Positions 24,201 to 39,200 of a stretch of DNA of 40,515 nucleotides are shown here, piece after piece (within the stretch, counting starts at the first letter, position 1; each line of letters begins with the position of its first letter). Source of the DNA: Candidatus Omnitrophota bacterium (lineage in GTDB: Bacteria > Omnitrophota > Gorgyraeia > Gygaellales > Profunditerraquicolaceae); NCBI GenBank assembly GCA_026387385.1, contig JAPLLU010000087.1, positions 1 to 40,515 on the forward strand, written 5' to 3'. Below the pieces are notes generated by a model. The model was not told the DNA's origin, ran no database searches, and saw nothing but the letters and a program-made list of their open reading frames with translations. Position numbers and translations under genes: made by a program.

Positions 24201-27200
24201 TCAAGGAATTATAAGCCGTGCGCCTCCTGGGTCTAAATTTGTATTTACCACTAATGAAGAATATTTAAAAGATACTAAAGGAAGAATCCGCGTCATTGCT
24301 TTCAATGCGGCTGAGAACATCTTCTATATCCATCCTTGGTATTTAGAATTATCCGCTAATCCTGCCCTAAAACCCCTGATTGATGACCTCTGGCGCCACG
24401 AATACAGCGAATTTGGAAATAAAGGCCTTTCTCAAGAAGCTGCCCACGCCGCAGCCTGCCAGGCAAGTTATGATTATTTCAAAACCCACCAGAAGGAATT
24501 AGAGCAATTCTTAAAAGCAGTCAAGCAATTTAGCATAGAACTGGATGAAAATTATCTGAGTGTATTGCAAGGCATCCTTGTTTCTTCTAAAGTGATCAGC
24601 GGCAAGAGACAAACCACCACCTCAGCAATTAAGACTGATAATAACTCATCTCTGCTTAACGATGGCGGTATTCCTGTAAAGAGCGAATGTGATAATTTAG
24701 TAGCAAAAATACAGGAGGCATTCTCCGGTATACCGGGGAAATTAGCTAAGGATTTGTTAGAATCTAACCTTGAATTCTGGAAGGAAGTATTCAATAAGCA
24801 CGGCAAGGTTATCTATATCGGAAAATCTAATATCAAACAATTAGAAAAAGATTATCCTAAAACATGGATGACTATCCTGAAGATTTTAAGAGAAAAAATG
24901 CGGGTTACATTTAAAGGCGTCTCTATGCTTGAGCTGCAAAAGATGGCCACTGACTGGCCAAAAATATTACTGTTTATCTTCAAAGACGAAAAAGAATTCG
25001 AGGATATTGAGGCAAAACTGGCTTATGATAGTAAGGGTATTCCATTGGAAAAAGTTAAATTAGAATCAGATATATTAAAAATCCAACAATTTCTCTTAGA
25101 AAATAATTTGGAGGGATTAAAGAGTGTTGTCTCTACTCATAATTATCCCGTAGTTTTAGAAGTGGCTAAGACAATTAAGGCACTCTCTAAACCAGAAATC
25201 CGTAAAATAGCTATGAGATATTATTTTTACAACTGGATAGATGTTCTCAAGACCTTAATGCAGATAAGAGAGATTCAGGAACTAATTGCAAATGGTCAGT
25301 TAGAGCAAATAAAAGTTAAATTCCCGCAGATTGCCTCTGAGGTTATAGAATTAAAGGGGAAAATTAAATCTTTATCTGATACCGACATCTGGGAATTAAT
25401 AACAGAGCATTATTATAGTGCCTGGTTTAAAGTTTTAAAAGATAGAAATCCGCACAAGACAACCTTAGTTGGCGGGAAAGAAAATACCCGGAAAGACCGC
25501 AACACAACTATGCTAACCGATGGCGGCACAAGCAAAAACTCTTTTATGGCAGATACCAAACTCATCCTGGCTGAACTTGATAAATTAATGAAGGATGAGG
25601 TAAATACATTAGTTAAAACTTCCGAAGGATATGATATTAAGATATTTGGCATAAGGGGAGTAGGTGCAATGCTGGTTCCTTCTGAGTTTGGCATTGAATT
25701 CCGGAAAGATAAGGCAGTTCTCTTTATGTCTAAAGAAGTCATTGATTTATTTACATCAATAATACGAAAGAATAGAAAGTTCTTTATGAGTCTCTCCCGG
25801 GAAACTAGATTAGGAATCCAGGGGGCAGATGAATTTAAAGGACCTATTTCACCGCTAGTTCATAAAAAACGAGCTATTTTAACACTTATTCGCGAAAGGA
25901 TGGATATTGTTTCAGAGAAGTTACCCGCATATTATCCTATATTCGCCGCTTTAGCCGAAAGGGATCTGCCTATAGTTGAAATTAAAAAGATGCAAGAGTT
26001 AGCCGGTATGAGTTCGACACGGAAGCTTATTTCTTTATATCAACCAGCTAAGTTTACATTTGATTTGCAGGCAGAAGATGTCCCGATGCTTGAGATAGCA
26101 AAGAGGCTGCTTGTGAAATTTGAAGGCGAGGGCGACATAGTATATTCGCTGCAGGCTCACGGATTATGGTTATTAGAAAAATTATATAAAGGCGTAAGGT
26201 ATGAACAGAAACAAAAGGAAACGCATAATTCTATTGAATCCTTTATTGGTGAATATATCCAAAATAACACAAATATCAAAGATGTAGTAGAGGCATTTAA
26301 AGCGCAAGCCGCGTTTAAGAGCCAATCAGCATTCAACGCCCATGTCATTAGTACTCAAAGCATAAATAATAGGGAGTTCATAGACGAATTAATGGAAAGA
26401 TACCCTGAAGAAGCAAAAAGCCTGCAGTGTGCGCTTTATGCGCTCGGATATTCAACACTATGCGATTTGCTTTTAGGGGCTACTTATGAAAGGAATCAGA
26501 AAGAAAGGCATAGGTCTATAGAAGAGTTTATTGTCGAATATGTTCAGCAAATAACAGACATTAAGGACGTAAAGTATGCATTCAAGAAACAATCAGCATA
26601 CGGTGCTTTATCCAAATTTATTACTCACTTTATTAACCTAGAGAAAGTTGATAAGAGAACATTAACAGATGCGTTAATGAAGGAATACCCGAATTTAAGG
26701 AGTTTGCAGTTGGCCCTCAGGTATCTCGGATATACAAGTTTATACAAACTTATTGTTGGCGCGGTATTCGAAGAGAAACAGAAAGATAAAGGAAGATCTA
26801 TCGAGCAGTTCATTAAAAATAAAGAAGGTAAGGATAAGAAGGCTTTAGTAAGAGAGTTAGTTAATGCTTATCCTCAAACATGGAACTTTGAATATGCATT
26901 GCGCTATTTAGGACGATATGACCTAATACACTTTCTCCGAATCTATAAAATTGATAATCATGCCGGAGAATTTATTAATCAAGCACTCGATGGCGGGAGG
27001 ATACAGAATATTTGGCGTAAGTTCGATGAAGGCTCAGAAGCCATTATTTATGTTGGAACGCCGGGTAAGGTTGAAGCGTACGAAAAGGCCATCAGCTTGC
27101 CTGAGTCTTTGCGAGTGGCAAAACGCGTGCATTGGGGTAAGACTAAAGCAGGATACGCATCATTCTTAAAACACCTCATTTTACGCGTATTGGACGATTA

Positions 27201-30200
27201 TTTTGTGCAGAAAGGAACGTATAGTGTAAATCATATTCCTCAGCCGTTGGGGTTCTTTGATACTGGTTATTACTACATTTTTGTTGAAGGAGTAGAAGCG
27301 TTTTCATTGGATAGGATAGATAATGGCTTTAGGAAGTACCCGATTAGGATAAAAGAAGAAAATATTTTTACATACAACTTCGCAGGGTTTGGTTTTAAGT
27401 TATACGTCGATGAGGTTAATACTGAAGATAATATTGCACAAAATATTATTCATGAGGATTGTAAAGATGAAGATTTACTTTCCGAGCACTGGAAAAAGAT
27501 AGATTTTGGTTCTCAGAGTACCGTGTTTAACATAGGCCAGTTCTTAAAAACCCTTGAGGATTACCGCGATTCTCTGCAGGAAATTTTAGGATGGAAATAC
27601 GATTTGGTTAAATTAGCAGGCCAATATCTTAAGGTTCAACATGCAATTAGTGAATCTGTGGTCGATTCTGATAGACAGGAGTTGCATAATTTAGTAAGCA
27701 GATATTTAGATGAAACAGCCGATAAATTAAGAGCAAAGCAGGACGGCGGCAATATAATCCTGCCTCCAAGCACCACTATCCCCAGCCTCAGCGGTTACAA
27801 TAAAGCCAACTTTAAAGGTAAAATCATCTTTATAAGAGTAGATTTCAATGTCTCAGATGAGACCGGCAAGATTAAATCCGTAAAGAGAATACTTGAGGCT
27901 ATGCCTACCCTGGTTTATTTGATGGAGGCAGGTGCTACCATAGTCCTGGCCTCACACAATGGCAGGCCTTCTGGTAAGGTCGTCCCTGAACTCTCCATGG
28001 GCCCGGTAGCGATTAAACTAGCTGAACTCTTAAAGGAAAAAGGATATCAAATAGAGGTAAACTTCTTAAGCCAAAGCATCACCGAGAGCGGTTTAGCCGA
28101 AGGCCTAAAGGAAAAGATCAAGCCAGGAGCGATCAATGTCTTAGAGAACACCCGCTTCTTTAAAGGGGAAGAGAAGAACGACGCAACATTTGCCAGGCAG
28201 CTTGCAGAACTGGTAGATAACCAGATCTTCCTCTTTGATGCCTTTGGTACAGCTGAGCGGGTGCATAGCTCTACCGGTGGAGTAGCTAATTACACTAAAG
28301 AGATCCTCCTGGGCTTCCTGATGGAAAAGGAGTTCAGATATTTACAGGGCGCATTGGATAGCCTCTATGGCCTGATTATAGGCGGCGGCCCCAAGGTCAG
28401 CGAGAAGGTGCCTGTAGTCAAGAACGTCATCAAAAACATTGCCAAAGGCGGCTTCATTGTTATCGGCACCGGCCCAGCTCCGGCCTTCTTAAAGAATCTC
28501 TACAACATAGATCTTGCCCAGAAACCCAGCGATGCTGACTTAAAAGATGCCCAGGAGATAATCACTCTGGCCAAAGAAAAAGAAGTAAGGGTCATCTTAC
28601 CAGAAGATTTTGTCTTAATCGATAAGAGCCTCCTGGATAAGGCGGATGGAGAAAAGAACTATATCGACCTCAAGAAACTCCCCGCAGGCGCAAAAATATA
28701 TCGCTTAACCCTGGAACAACTGAAAACCGGCAAGTTCATTGATGATACTGCTACAGAAGTCTTAGTCAGCAGCCTCTACATCTATGATATAGGTAAGCAA
28801 AGCGAGGTCTCCTTAAAAGAAATCATCCTCAATACCCCAGCAACTCACGCCGTCTTCTACAACGGAAATGTGGGAGTAGAGGAGCTCTTGGAATTTAGCC
28901 CTGGCTCAAAGGCTATTGCCCAGGCCTTGGCAGAGGCCACCGCAAAAGGAATAATCACAGTCATAGGTGGAGGAGACACCACCAAGTCCGCAGAGAAGAA
29001 CAAGGTTGATACCAAGGTCACCCACTGTTCTACCGGCGGCGGCGCCTCAGCTGCCTTCTTAAAAGGCGAACAGCTGGCAGTGGTAAAAGAATTAGAGCGG
29101 ATCATCAGCGAGAGAAAATCCGCTCCCGCCAAACTCTTATGCGACGGCGGCAATATAATTCTACCTCTAAGCACCACTACCCTCATACTCAGCGCTTACA
29201 ATAAAGACAACGAAGGTAAAGAGACTTTGAGTAATATAGAAAAATGCTCCTTACTCAAGAATAAGTTTTTTGACGGTGATGATGCTAAAATTCTCGCTGC
29301 CTTCATTCAGTGGTTGAAGGAATATAGAGCAAAATTAAACCAGCGGCTTTCCTACGAGGTATTATTGGATAAAGAATACCTCATGGTAACTGATGAAAAA
29401 GGCAATTATTCAGGCGCAATCAGGCCAAGAGAACTTTGCCACATAGACGGAACCTGGCATAGGTCAGTGTTTGTTTTCGTTATAGATAAAGAGGGCAAGA
29501 TATTACGGCAACAGCGTTCTTTCAAAAAGGAATTATATCCCGGAGCCTATGACATTTCTGTAGGAGCGCACATCTGTTGTTTTGATGCGGATTCACGCTC
29601 AGCAGCAGCAAGAGAGTTGCTGGAAGAACTTTTCTCGGGAGAATGTTGGATTGATAAATCACGTTTAGTCCAGATAACGCAAGATGGCGAAATAGTACAT
29701 CAAATGGTCTATGCTTCGGATAGGCAGAATAATGAGCGCGCCACAGTATTCGTTTTTCATATCCAAGAAGAAGAAAAAAATAAAATTAAGTATCAGGAAG
29801 AAGAAGTTTTGGCTTCCGGGTGCAAGTGGGTTGATCTTGAAAGTGAAAGGATTGAATTTGAGAAACATCCTGAGCTGTATGCAGGCGCTTTCCAGAGAAT
29901 GTTTACAGAAAATGGTAGTAGCGATTTGCATTTAAGGGTAATGTCCCGCTTAAATAAAATAATTGATTTGATAAAACAGGGCGGGGTTGAGCAGATAGGA
30001 GAATTGGATATAGACAAAGATAGAGTGAATATTGGAAAAGTTGAGGGAAAACTTGATGGCGGTAAGGAGGAATTTAAGCAGCTGGCAGATATTATTGCTG
30101 AGAGGTTAACGGCCGACATTAAAATTGATAATGACAACTACATACGGCTAGAAGAATTAGTGGGCGGAGAGCTGACAGCGGAATCAATTGATTTTTCTCC

Positions 30201-33200
30201 TGCTAAGGAATGGCTTATCTACCCAACATATGATGATAAAGTAATCATATATGAAACTGTAGGTAAGAGAGTTTTAACGGAACAGGAGCTGGATCAGGTA
30301 ATTAAGATGTTAACAGGCATGAACCTAAAGACAACCATTGTTCTCGTAGAAAAGGACAAGAAAACAATAGTTATAGATTTAGATTTTGCCACAATCGAAC
30401 GTTATGCTAAAGCCTTAAATCTCTTAGCCGCACAGCTTGATGAACGCTTGGTAGAAGCCATTGACAACATACACGATATTCCTTATCGGGATGGCAGTAT
30501 CATCAAAATGAAATTAATGAAACTGCCATTTAGGAATTTTAAATTTCCTGATGAGCTAATTAATTTCTTGGTTAGATTTTTTAAAGTAAGGACAGCTACA
30601 TCGCCGTTATCCAAAAAATCCCTTGATTGGCTGATAGATCAATACATGCAAAAAGAAAATTATGGCCTAGATGTGCAGTCAGTATTAAAAGAGGGCAAGA
30701 AAGAATGTCAGAAGAAGTTAGCTGCTATAGAGGAATCAAAAGCAATAGCTGCTGATCCGCATTTAATGCCGGAACAAAAGGTCGGACAATTAGGTGTGGG
30801 TATTATCTATAGTGAAGAAGAAACAAACAAAGAGCTGGATATTATAGATTATCTTTTCGAGATGTTCCTCCCAGAGAAAACATTGCTTACGTTAAAGGCC
30901 TTAAGTAAATTGCAAGAAGAAAGAAATATCGTTGAATCGGTCAGAGGAGATCAATATTACTTAGATTTTAATTGCGGTATCAAAGCCATTAACGAGATAT
31001 GCGAGCATAAACCACTATTGAGTGAAGTGGAGATAGTAGATGGAAAAGGCACAAGATTAGATATTGAGGAACCCGATGAGAAAGTATTAGAAAAATTACT
31101 CGAGCAACATAAAAAAGAGATAATGTATGACTTATTAGAACAAAGTTATCCTGTTAAATTCTTAATTTCTCTTAAGAATTTCAATACAGGTGAGAAATTC
31201 TATGGTGCATATTATGAAGGGCATATTGATGAGGAAGGCAATATCTGGATTGAAGAAGTTAATTTCTTGATGTTAGGAAGAGGTCTGTTTAAAGCCATAA
31301 GTGCACTCATCTCTAAATACCTTAAACAGCTCCCACATAATATTAAGGTTAAGCTGTACATTTGGGAATTGAATTCTCTCATTGAGCTGGCAGAGAGCTG
31401 TATTAATTTTACAGATACCTGTGAGGAAAAAATTAAAGAAAGGTTGTCAAATCAAGAATGCAAGGAAGCGCTGTATAATTTACGTAGCAATATACCTTTA
31501 TGTAAAGAAATCAGAGACAGTCAGCTTGCATTCGGCTTTGGCTCAGAGCGCAGAGAGTGCATTTTAACCATGTTAGATAACCTGTATGAACTTCTGTTGG
31601 CTTGCGAGAAATCGCCATGTGACCCTGATAAAACATTATGGGGGCATATCTACATAGACTATATGAATTTATTCAATGTAGAAATAAAAGCAGTTAAGGA
31701 TGAACATGGGCAGAAGTCATTGCTATTAGTTGGTGATACAAATCCGGGCAGGTCTCTTGAGGGATTAGAATCCATAGGGCCAGAACATATAAATCCGAAG
31801 CCAGAAGAAGCGTTTGACGGAGGCAAGAAAGAGAAGGCCAAGCAAGTAAATAAATCCCAGAAAAACGATGGCGGAAATATTAAGCCTGCTAATATTGAGG
31901 TCGATGATTTAATAGATGAACTGAAAAACAAAGGAAAAATTAAGATTCGCGCCAATGACGGAGTAGAGTTTGAGTTTAGATTAAGAATCTTATGGGATGG
32001 TATGTACACTATAGAAGTTTACAAGGGAAGGGATAATATAGGTCGCGTTGACTTTGAGCTGGGAGGCATAGGTTATAGTAGTTTTGAACGCGCTCTCTCG
32101 GATAATGAACCTATAAAAGTTACAGAGAAAAATTATAAAGGTATAGGCAGGGCTTTAGTTTCGTTAGCACTTGGCCTATCAAGAGAAGAAGGTTTAAAAT
32201 GCTTTATTGCGTGGATGTCAGTAGCAGATTCATTTTGGTTAGGTTTAGGTTTTGAAAGAATAGGTGATTCATCTAATTTTAAATTCGACCTGATAAACAA
32301 AATCATACCTCCTATAGAGATAGTCGCAGAGAATACCATCTATCCCATTCCTGTCCTCCGTGGCCGGTGGGAAGAGGCAACTGTTTTCTCCCCGCGAGGC
32401 TTAAACTCTAACCAGGTCTTTTCTTTTGTCTCCGATGAGAAAACGCTTACAGACGGTGGAAGGCAATATTCTCAAGAAACGCCTCAGGAGAAATATGCAA
32501 GAATTACACATAATTTGGATAAATTAAAAGATGATGGAATTTTAATATTAAAGTTAAGAAGAACCGTTAAGCCATATAGGCTAGATATCTACTCTGCTGT
32601 ATATCTGCCGATTAATATAGCTATTTATTATAAAAATAAATCTCTCTTGGATGTTGCAAAGATAGTAATAGAAGTAGAATCTGATGGATACAATCGCCCC
32701 GTTTACTTTAGAGAAGTACCTGCCGAGAATATTTCAATACTTAATGTTGCTTTAAGCAGAGAAGTAAAGTTTGATAGTTTAGCATTACAAAATATTTCTT
32801 ATGTTGAGAAAAATAGTAGATTTGATATTGCGTTCAGTAAAGATTTCTTGCAGTCCTTCGAAGCTCTTGGAATACCAAAATATTATGCATTTAAATATGG
32901 CTCTTGCAGATTTGTTGCTCAGCCTGAAGCAGAACAAAAATTATTACTTGATGGTGGTCAAAAAGATAAAACTGCAGTTATTGCTTTAGGCGGTAATGCC
33001 TTCTTTAAGGAGATAGGTGGAGAGCCATATAATAAACAGTTAGAGAATCTCTCCCAGATGCTTGAGCCTGTAGTAGGGCTCATCAAGAATGATTACCAGG
33101 TAGTGATAACCCATGGTAACGGACCTCAGGTGGGAGATAGAATGCTGGAGAACGAGCGGTTTGTTGAGGAGAAAGGTAATGTTAAACGCCTGCCTCTTGA

Positions 33201-36200
33201 TGCACTTGTGGCTGAGACTCAGGGTGCAATGGGGTATATGATAGAGATGGCCTTACAGAGGTTGCTTATAAAGGAAGGCCTTCAGCGAACTACCGCTACT
33301 GTGCTTACTCAAGTAGTCGTGGATAAAAATGACCCAGCCTTTAATAATCCGACAAAGCCAGTTGGCCCCTATTATTCCCAAGGGCAGGCGGAAAAATTAA
33401 TAAAAGAAAGAGCCTGGAAAATGGTAGAAGTCCTGAACCGAGGCTGGAGAAGATTAGTCCCATCGCCAGCTCCAAAAGAAATCGCCAGCCTTAGCGTGAT
33501 TGAGAGGTTATTAAGAGACAATTGCGTTGTTATTGCCTGTGGTGGCGGCGGCATACCGGTTTATAAAACAGAAGGGAAGTCTCAAGAGGGAGTAGAAGCA
33601 GTAATTGATAAGGATCGGGCCTCCAGTTTACTTGCAGTTAAACTCAACGCCGATAAATTTATCATTTTAACTGAGGTAGCCGGCGTTTACTTAAATTTCG
33701 GTAAAGAAAATCAGCAAGCACTTAATGAAATAAGTATCGCCCAAGCAGAAAAATATTTGTCTGAAGGCCATTTCCCAACAGGCAGCATGGGACCTAAAAT
33801 TGAATCTGCCATTGCCTTTGTCAAAGCTACCGGCAATAAAGCTATTATTGCAAACGAGAAGAGTATTCAAGACGGATCATATACTTCAATTGTAGAACAA
33901 TTCAGTCAAACTAGACTCATGGCGGATGGAGGCAATAGCCAGCAGACAAAACTTTCTTCTGTGATTGAAGAACTCAAGTCCAGCTCTAAGTTCGTGCGTC
34001 AAACGGCATTATCCTTTGTTAAAGAATATATTCTTAAAGACAGACCGCAAATCCACCGATATCCCGAAGAGAAATATTATGAATTGATTGAAATGCTCAA
34101 TAGTCTGATTGAAGACGAACGGATCAATACCAACAATATTCTCTTAGCTAATCAAGTGAGTGAGTTCTATGATTGGTTGATAGATATATTCGTCCAAAAA
34201 GAAGATTTCATTACGGTCATCGCAGATAACAAGTCAACTTTTGATAAGGAAAAATCCAGATTAATTGAGAGCCATATTTCAGGCTTCAATCTTTCCTTCC
34301 AACAGGGATTAATAAAAGAGGCGTTTAATTCCAAGATGGTTATCATCTCTAATGAAAAAGGAAAATATTCTTCAGAAAGCATAGCTAAATTTGTAAGAAA
34401 AGCTCCTAAGGACATTTTGATAGTTATCCATCAAGGGGCCAGTTTTGACGACAACTATATTCCGTTTATTAAAGGTACGCAGAAAATTATTATCCTGAGC
34501 ACATTTCCGCAAGGGCTTAAGCTGGCAGGAGAGCCTTTAGCTTATTCTATTTCCAGGAAAGATATTAGGGAACTTCTGCTTAAAGTTAAGAACCCTTTCA
34601 ATATAAATATTATTGATCTTTTAGTTGCGTTACACGTTATTGCAGAGTGCGTCACAGAGCCTATTAAGGAGGCAAAAGCCAAATTTATAGTTGAGGAGGA
34701 TGCTTATCAGATAGAATTACGCTCTATGATAAGAGCGGCTATCCAGAATCCCGGGCTTCAACCCTATATCCCTGGCAAGGGACCAAAAGAAATTTGGACT
34801 GAATTAAATGAGCTGTATCCTAGGAAATACAAACCTGAAGATATCGGCAAACTATCCTCTAATGAAAATCCAGAGATTCTTCCCTTAAAGGCAAGAAAGG
34901 CTTTAGTAGGGTTATTGCTGTCTGCGATGCAAGGAAAACCTTTTGATTACCAGAGAGAATTACAAAAAACCAAGGAGATTATCTCCCGGCAGTTAGGTAT
35001 TGAAGACAGACAGATTTTCTTAGGCAACGGCGCATCCGAGGCAGTGGGAAGAATTATCTCTGCCTTAGCTAAGGAAGGAGACACTATAGTTTTCCCTGAG
35101 AAGACATTTACGCTATATCCTTTAGTAGCAATGGCTCAAGGGTTGAATATGATTATGGTCAAAAACAAGATGAATCTTGAAGAGGGATATATTGATACTG
35201 ATTTTGAAGGCCTTTTGAAAGCAGTTAGCAATAATAAACCGCGATTATTAATATTAGTCAATCCCCGCAATCCCCTCGGGTTGGTAATCACTAGAAAAGA
35301 ACTGAATAGCTTTATTTCCCAAGTTAAAGCAGCCTCACCGAGTACTATAATTATCATTGATGAGGCGTATTATGAATTTGCAAAATATCAAGCAGGGCAA
35401 GAAGGCTGGGAATACCCAAAGACCATACGAGACTATATTAGAAAGAATGATAAAAACATTATTGTAATCCGGAGCTTCTCAAAAATATTAGGCCTTGCAG
35501 GTATGCGCGCGGGTTATGCCATAGCGCACGCCGATATTATTAAGAAACTCGAGAGAATAAAACGATCCTACAATGTTAACGCCTGGGCCTTGCCCCTGAT
35601 TAGAGAAGGCATAAGACAAAAGGCCTGGATTAAAGAGCAGTGTAAAAGCAACTATGAGAATAGGCAGTATCTTTTAGAGAACCTTAAAAATCATCCTCAG
35701 CTCGATTACATTAGAAAAAAGAGAACCTCAGGTAATTTCTTATGTCTATGGGTAAAATCCGGCTATGATGTTAAGGAAGTTATGAATAAAATTAAAAAAG
35801 AGGGCCTGATTATCCGTCCTGTTGGGGAGCGGTTTATTCGGGTAAGCCTGGGTGGGACCTGGCAGCAACTGGGCAGATTAGTTGCTTCTGAGTCGGATTT
35901 AATTCTGGTGGTAACCCATGACAAGCCAAAACGCAAAACCCATAAAAATATATCTTTACTTTTGGACAGTCATGATGTGTTCATCAACAAATTTATTATT
36001 ACTAATTGTTATTATCCAGGAGAAGAAATAGTATTTGGTGTAGAAAAGAAAGATGTCAAACCTACAGAATTCCAGTCATATTGTTTACTTAATAGAAGCG
36101 GAATAGTTCTGGTTGGTGAATACTTAGAATGCTGTATATTCACCGCCTTTAAGACTTGTGTGACACAAAAATTAAAGCATCACTTGAAAGCAAAGGTTAA

Positions 36201-39200
36201 TATTATTAGGGATGCCACTACGATGCGCCTGGAGGAGTATAAGGATAAAGACAAAACCGTCCCCGTTGTTAAGCGCTTACCGGTTGCGGCAGAATATCCC
36301 TACCGCACGGAAAATGAATTTAACACCTTCCTGAGAGAATTTCACATAGAGCATCCCGATATCAGAAAAGAACCCATAAGCTTTGAAGTTCTTATTGATG
36401 GCTATCCATTTTTTAGAGAAGGTAAAGGAGAGCCCGAGATCAGGCTGCACTGGATTTCAAGTACCGATAAATTCTTAAGGCAGCGCAGAAATAAAATTGG
36501 TTCAGCGGAAGCGGATAATATTCAATTTGATGGAGGCAGTAGCGCTGGATTATTAACAGAAGACGGCCGATTAAAATCCGATGTCTTAGAATATGTTTAC
36601 AATATCGATAAGCTTATTAACTTCGTCCACGATAAATCCGCTTTTAGTGAAGATCAGTTGCGTATGGAAATACGGAAGTATTGTAAACAGGCAATGAGCG
36701 AGAGATTTGTTAGGGCCTATAGAAAGGGTAAGATTATAGTTATGGTACCTGATCTGTCAGACCTTGACTTCATGGGGCTGGGCGATTACTTGGCATACAG
36801 TGGATTAATGAAAAAAGATGCTGAATATGTCCAGAATCATGAAGAGGAGATTGAAGAAATCCTCAAGTCTGGTACGCGAATATTGACTTTTAGAGCAAGA
36901 GATAAACAGGAAATACAGGCATCGCAATCGTTAAGAGATACAGAGATTATACCCCACAGACAGGCCTATGCAGGGTTATTTGCTGCTACTTTTGGCAAAG
37001 GCCTCGATCGTAACGCAACCTTAAATTTAGGTTATGAAGGATTTGATAAAGAGGCTTTGGGCTTGAAAGATATGCAGATGAAATTATACGATAATGCCAA
37101 CATGAGGTTAAAACAATTTATAAACTATATAGCAAGTAAGGATTTGATTAAGATTGAAGGCATGACTGAAGATGGCCAGCCTATTAGATTATATATATCC
37201 AGATCAGATTCTAAATCAGAAATATTTGCTTATCTCTTCAGGTTACAATTTAAGGTTTCCCAGGATTTCACTAAAGACAAAAAACCAATTATCCTTTTCT
37301 TTGCTCCAGAGTTGACGAACAATGCCTCAAGATACCTTTTCTTAGACCAGGGCGTTGGTTTCTGCTACGGGAAGGATTATTACGGAGAGATTACCGATAG
37401 TATTAAAATTTTAGCTCAACATAGGAACAAAGAAGCAGACATAGGTCAAGTGAGTTCCCATATAGAAGATTACTATAGCTTAGCGATTAACAGAGATTAC
37501 TTTGTTGATGACGATGGTTTGTTCCATCTGGAAGGAAAACAGTGGCCACTTATCGGAGCATTAGATTTTGACTTCCATCCGTATCTGGGAGATAAAGTTC
37601 TGACGCCGCAAGATAAGCTACATTATTCGCTAAATAAGGTTTTGGGTAATTTGGAACACTTCGCATCCAGGTGTGACGATTATACCCAGAAAACAATGAC
37701 TGAACTCAAAAGTATTGTTAAAAAATACTCGACACAAGTAATGAGCGAGGAATTTATTAGGGTAGCAAGAGAGGGTAGATACGTTGTGCTCTACAAAGAT
37801 CAACTTAGTTTTGATCGGGTTAAGGATTATATAAGGCTAGAAAAATTTGTATTAATGAAGGCTCGCGATATACAGAACAATGAAGATAGGGTATTAAAGA
37901 TATTATCTGAGGATAAGATAATTATATTAGATTGTAAGGCTAAGTTTTCGCCTGAAAATTTTGTACCGTTTACACGCCAAAAGGCCTATGCAGGAATCAT
38001 GGTTCCTTCAAACAGGAAATCTCGAGACAAAGAGCATACCATACATTTACCTTCCAATTTTACATTTGAAGATTATCTTAATCATCCTACTAAAAAGATG
38101 CTCTATTCTGAGGCGGACACAAGAATTAAAGAATTCACCAAATACATCCTCACCAAGGACCTTGTTAAGATTGAAGGTAGCCTGGGCGGGATTTTCCCGA
38201 TAAGACTTTATATCTCTAAGGCTGACCCCAGAGCTGAGAGATATGCCTATTTCTTCCGTTCGCAGTTTAGGGCACCGCTTGAAAAATTACCTAAAGGCAT
38301 GATGATGATGCAGCCATTAACGTTAGTTTTTGCACCCGAATACAAGACTAACGAGGCTTCCAAATATATGTTTTTGGAACAGGGACTGGGTTTGTGCTGG
38401 GGCATGGATTATGGCGGTGAGATCAAGAAAGGTTTCTTGACTATGGGTAATTACGAAGCGCGTAAGCTTGATTGGTTAGGTTTACACGCTGGCTTAAGGA
38501 TGGTTACCTTAAGACATAAAGTCACAGGAGAGATTCTAAGGTTAACACAGGTATTCTTTGGCTTATCCGGCTCGGGTAAGACTACCTACTCAACGAGTGA
38601 ATTAGGATTAAATGAGGCATTAAGAAAACAGTATTCTGATTGGGAAATCGTTGTTGACGAAACCGGACTGGTCAATGACGACATGCTCTATTTAGTAACG
38701 AAAGATACAGAATTCAATGGCAAACTATATAAGAAAGGCCAGATTGTCGGAACAGAAACCAATGTTTTTGCTATTATCTCTAAGCTTAAACAGAAACAGC
38801 AGCCTGAGGTTTGGGATGCAACCTTTAATAATTACTTCTGCTATCTGGAGAATGTGGACTACACAATTGGCTCAGATGGTTTATATACTGTCAATGTGAT
38901 GAATGATATTCCTTCCGGTAACATGCGCGTAACAGCGGTAAGAGACGCTATAAACACAAAAGCCCAAAAATCATTACCCTTGGAGACTCCATCATTTGAG
39001 GAAAAAGCTAGAATTCAATTTATATTTTTATCGCCAATGATTAACAATTACATACAAGACCCATGGATGGATGGATTACCTATTCAAAAGCTTACTCCTG
39101 GACAGGCAGCCCTTGCTTTGATTGCCGGCATATCTGTGAAAACTCCTGCCTCAACCCACATTGTAGAAAACTGGGGTAAGTCAGCTATTTCACGCTTCTT

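Noticed and set aside
29665-29935. Short ORFs with Lys- or Phe-rich runs on both strands
   Set aside because: The runs come from the AAGAAGAAGAAAAAAATAAA stretch inside the Nudix module; the main frame reads through it with normal codons.
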